A stretch of DNA of 64,000 nt from an uncultured Bacteroidota bacterium (GTDB lineage Bacteria > Bacteroidota > Bacteroidia > Chitinophagales > Chitinophagaceae), in assembly GCA_903824665.1 (NCBI GenBank), contig CAIJXT010000014.1, forward strand, positions 1-64,000, in the 5' to 3' direction. A model generated the notes under the pieces. The model made no database searches. It saw only the letters and a list, made by a program, of their open reading frames with translations, and was not told the origin of the DNA. A program made the position numbers and the translations under genes. Below are positions 61,762 to 64,000 of the stretch, piece by piece (the first letter of the stretch is position 1; each line of letters begins with the position of its first letter).

Positions 61762-62841
61762 ATGATGCGTTGGTTTACAATCCTACTTTGTTCCTTATTT
61801 GCCGGTGGCATCACCAATGCGCAGATCACGATCGCCGAAAGCGATATGCCCGTGCGCGGCGACACTTTGAGGTACAGCAACGCTAACACCGCACTCGGCA
61901 CAAGTTTTGCCGCCGATAGTGGCGCTAACATCGTCTGGGATTATGTTCTCAACCCCACATCACAGGGTGTAGACCATTATAAAAGGCCGGCAGAGGTCAA
62001 CCCACTCTTTGGCTTTACCATCAGCAATCCCAGCTGTTATGGCTGTAAGATAGCTGACAGCATTCCCGGCATTGGTCTTATCGCTTCCGGTATTACCATC
62101 GCCGACCTCCATACTTTCTACAGCATGATGGTGACTCCCAGGTGTTTCGCCGCAGAGGCTTTTGGTGCCAAGGTGGCTGGTTTTCCGGTAGGGGCAGTCT
62201 ACGAGGTCCCCGATGCAGTGTACATGTTCCCTCTCGAATTCGGAGACAATGATAGTTCCGATTTTCATCTCAAATTTGGTGCTGCTACATTCGGGTCTAT
62301 TGAGCAGAAAGGCTACCGCAAAACACGTGTCGATGGTTGGGGAACCATACAAACGCCCTACTTTCCCACACCCAAACCATGTATCCGCGTTCGTTCCGAG
62401 CTCAATGAGATCGATTCAGTGTCCCTCAGTGGTATGTCATTTGGCTTGCCCAGGGTTACCATAGAGTATAAGTGGCTCGTAAATGGTGAGCACTACCCAG
62501 CACTGTTGGTATCAGCAATTTCTGTAGGTGGCCTGGAGATTGTGACCAGCACCCGCTACAGAGATTATTACCGTCCCGAGCTCAATACAAAAGTGCGCAA
62601 TATTACTGCCGACAATCAGGATGTATTGGTGTATCCCAACCCTGCTGCCGATGGTTGGGTGCGTTTTGAACTGCCCGATTCCTGGACCGATTTCCATACA
62701 GAACTGTTCGATGCCCAGGGAAAGTCGGTAGGTGCCTGGTCCAATCAGCGTCAGCTTAATCTGGCTGCGCTTCCTTCTGGCAATTATCTGGCACGTATCA
62801 TTTCAGGCGGAAACACCGCTTATGTCAAGGTCGTGCGGTAG
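61762..62841 (+). CDS. T9SS-secreted protein of unknown function
   Basis: This 359-residue protein has a signal peptide ending ITNAQ (about residue 21). The mature part begins ITIAESDMPVRGDTLRYS, an opening I associate with Bacteroidota secreted proteins of unknown function that carry a sorting domain. The sorting domain starts near residue 288 (VLVYPNPAADGWVRFELP...LPSGNYLARII...YVKVVR). No catalytic motif is visible. It is its own transcription unit next to the preceding pair, giving a small secreted-protein cluster. Confidence 0.87.
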   Translation: MMRWFTILLCSLFAGGITNAQITIAESDMPVRGDTLRYSNANTALGTSFAADSGANIVWDYVLNPTSQGVDHYKRPAEVNPLFGFTISNPSCYGCKIADSIPGIGLIASGITIADLHTFYSMMVTPRCFAAEAFGAKVAGFPVGAVYEVPDAVYMFPLEFGDNDSSDFHLKFGAATFGSIEQKGYRKTRVDGWGTIQTPYFPTPKPCIRVRSELNEIDSVSLSGMSFGLPRVTIEYKWLVNGEHYPALLVSAISVGGLEIVTSTRYRDYYRPELNTKVRNITADNQDVLVYPNPAADGWVRFELPDSWTDFHTELFDAQGKSVGAWSNQRQLNLAALPSGNYLARIISGGNTAYVKVVR

Positions 62842-62902
62842 CATCATAATCAAACTGTGAAAGGGACGTATAGCCTCGAAGATTGGGTGCCTGAGAAGTG
62901 CA

Positions 62903-63517
62903 CTATACATCTATTTCATTCGACATCCGTACTACTTCTCTGATAATCATGTCCAATTCCAGGCTTAATTTCTTTATGCCTTCCATGATTTCTCCGTTAA
63001 ACGGGTCGCTGAGGTCTTCATAATTGTAAAACTGCTCCAGGCCCAGGATGGTGGCTACTGGTCCTCTGATCTTGTGCGACTCTATAAACGCGATTTCCCT
63101 CAGGGCGGTGTTTTGGTGCTCTATCTGCCGCAGCTGCTGCCGCTGTTCCGTGATGTCCGTTGCCGAACAACTCACACCAATTACGGTATCACCTTTCCAA
63201 ACAGGATTAAAACAAATACTGGTGAAACAGGTACGACCATCTATTACCACATCCTCAACCGAACGGAAACATTTTCCACTGAGCGCCAGTGCGTAACACA
63301 TTTCAAATTTGTTCTGGTAAAGTTCGTTTTTTCCGTCAAAAAGTACGTTTTCTCCCTCTTTTATTGCGGTGCCTGTAAAATTGCTCACCCACAACCCGAA
63401 TGCAGCATTACAGACCAGGATGTTAAGCGTCTTATCTACCAACCATATCGGGTCTTCGGTATTATCAATCAGCAAACGCAGGTATTGCTCATCGGCCTGT
63501 ATTCGCTCCATTTCCAT
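62903..63517 (-). CDS. PAS domain protein with kinase-like DHp helix but no ATPase domain
   Basis: This 204-residue cytoplasmic protein starts at ATG 63517 (GTG 63532 also in frame). A PAS domain (about 10-125) includes LRLLIDNTEDPIWLVDKTLNILVCNAAF and ISCSATDITEQ-type ending. A helix with AFIESHKIRGPVATILGLEQ follows (His about 148), matching the phosphoacceptor helix of Bacteroidota PAS histidine kinases. The protein ends about 50 residues later, with no HATPase_c N, G1 or G2 boxes. It may be a truncated kinase or a phosphotransfer/sensor protein. Confidence 0.82.
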   Translation of the reverse strand: MEMERIQADEQYLRLLIDNTEDPIWLVDKTLNILVCNAAFGLWVSNFTGTAIKEGENVLFDGKNELYQNKFEMCYALALSGKCFRSVEDVVIDGRTCFTSICFNPVWKGDTVIGVSCSATDITEQRQQLRQIEHQNTALREIAFIESHKIRGPVATILGLEQFYNYEDLSDPFNGEIMEGIKKLSLELDMIIREVVRMSNEIDV

Positions 63518-63642
63518 TCCTGACTCCTTCACAATACCGACGTTTAGTCCTGTGAAGTTAGCAATAATTTCAATTTATATTTAGTATGCACATATTCTTT
63601 TATGGCATGTTGAGAGTTGGGGTCTGGTGCTAGGGTTATTAA

Positions 63643-64000
63643 TTATTGCAAATGCCTGATCACGTAGTATGCCGCCACTGTCAATATCAGGATAATGAAA
63701 ACCGCCATCAGAATATTATTGTCGGCTTTCAGCCTGCTTTTCCGGCGTTTCTTGTTTTGGGCAAGCGTTCGCTTCAGCCTCGAATTCAGTTTGTTTATCG
63801 ATGCATTGCGCTCTGGTGCGGTCATGCCCTGCAGTCCCTCCAGCGCATCATTTTCCATACCCTCGTCCGCCAGCCACATTTCTATTTGGTGCTGTGCGTC
63901 AGGGGGGAGCTTGCCTTCCAGGTAGGCCAGTAGCTGGTCCTCGCTCAGCTTGTTGGCCTTTCCCTGTTCGGGCCCTTTTGGTGGTATGTGCCTGTGGCTG
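63643..64000 (-). CDS. Membrane protein with anti-sigma-like N-terminal region, 5' end outside window
   Basis: The frame is open from the right edge to the stop at 63643, giving at least 119 residues. The N-terminal part, KANKLSEDQLLAYLEGKLPP...MWLADEGMENDALEGLQ, resembles the start of Bacteroidota anti-sigma-like or tetratricopeptide membrane proteins (LSxxDxxxYLxGxLxxxExxxxE). A basic linker (RLKRTLAQNKKRRKSRLK) and one membrane helix (ILMAVFIILILTVAAYYVI) with a six-residue tail follow. A zinc motif is not visible in the part seen. The sigma factor would lie to the right, outside the window. An internal ATG at 63879 is less likely as start. Confidence 0.65.
   Translation of the reverse strand, partial: SHRHIPPKGPEQGKANKLSEDQLLAYLEGKLPPDAQHQIEMWLADEGMENDALEGLQGMTAPERNASINKLNSRLKRTLAQNKKRRKSRLKADNNILMAVFIILILTVAAYYVIRHLQ

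Noticed and set aside
1-64000. CRISPR array, prophage or biosynthetic gene cluster
   Set aside because: No regularly spaced direct repeats with unique spacers, no phage structural genes and no NRPS/PKS or RiPP core genes were seen.

Overview
The window looks like a chromosomal segment of a Bacteroidota bacterium, most likely a Chitinophagaceae-type member. Four proteins end in the C-terminal sorting domain of the type IX secretion system (T9SS). Many genes are preceded by the Bacteroidota -7 promoter box TAnnTTTG, often right at the start codon, and Shine-Dalgarno sequences are mostly absent. Lineage-typical families are present (DUF4834, DUF2795, a TamL-type lipoprotein next to TamB, fused isobutyryl-CoA mutase). 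Base composition is balanced, roughly half GC. I saw no rRNA, no complete tRNA, no CRISPR array and no prophage.

Layout. 1-2.7 kb: end of an insertion sequence at the left edge, then two tandem paralogous lipoproteins and a non-coding stretch with a dispersed site cassette. 2.7-10.5 kb: metallo-beta-lactamase/rhodanese fusion, FUSC transporter, serine hydrolase, a ubiA-maf pair, and DUF4834 overlapping a D-Ala-D-Ala dipeptidase. 10.5-18.2 kb: M28 peptidase, secreted and outer-membrane proteins, PagL-like deacylase, queA. 18.2-29 kb: T9SS propeller protein, fabD, LolC/E-type permease, FemAB-like transferase and a 1655-residue Ig-repeat surface protein. 29-36 kb: orphan response regulator, a minus-strand run (lolD, CPBP protease, YkgJ, Pro-rich peptide, HEAT protein), DUF2795, queE-uppP and folD. 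36-41 kb: icmF, then a gene-poor interval with two small ORFs and a second copy of the site cassette. 41-55 kb: tamB-tamL, class D beta-lactamase, pyrG, Uma2 protein, TlpA-like thioredoxin, VOC protein, serine hydrolase and an EnvC-like protein. 55-64 kb: yicC, KorB-like subunit, flippase, a group of secreted proteins, a truncated PAS/DHp protein and a partial membrane protein at the right edge.

The common theme is envelope biology. LolD with a LolC/E-type permease (lipoprotein sorting), TamB/TamL (outer-membrane assembly), UppP (undecaprenyl phosphate recycling), FabD (fatty acids), a VanX-like dipeptidase and an EnvC-like protein (peptidoglycan), and several secreted or lipid-anchored proteins all act at or build the envelope. 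QueE and QueA are two separate steps of tRNA queuosine synthesis.

The most unusual signal is a pair of inverted, dispersed non-coding cassettes (2401-2575 and 40419-40584). In both, three copies of TTGCGCACTT flank a short palindrome. The spacings (30, 18 and 1 nt) are identical in the two copies although the spacer sequences have diverged. This is what a multi-site protein-DNA complex, such as a recombinase attachment site or transposon end, would leave. No protein in the window is an obvious candidate to bind it.
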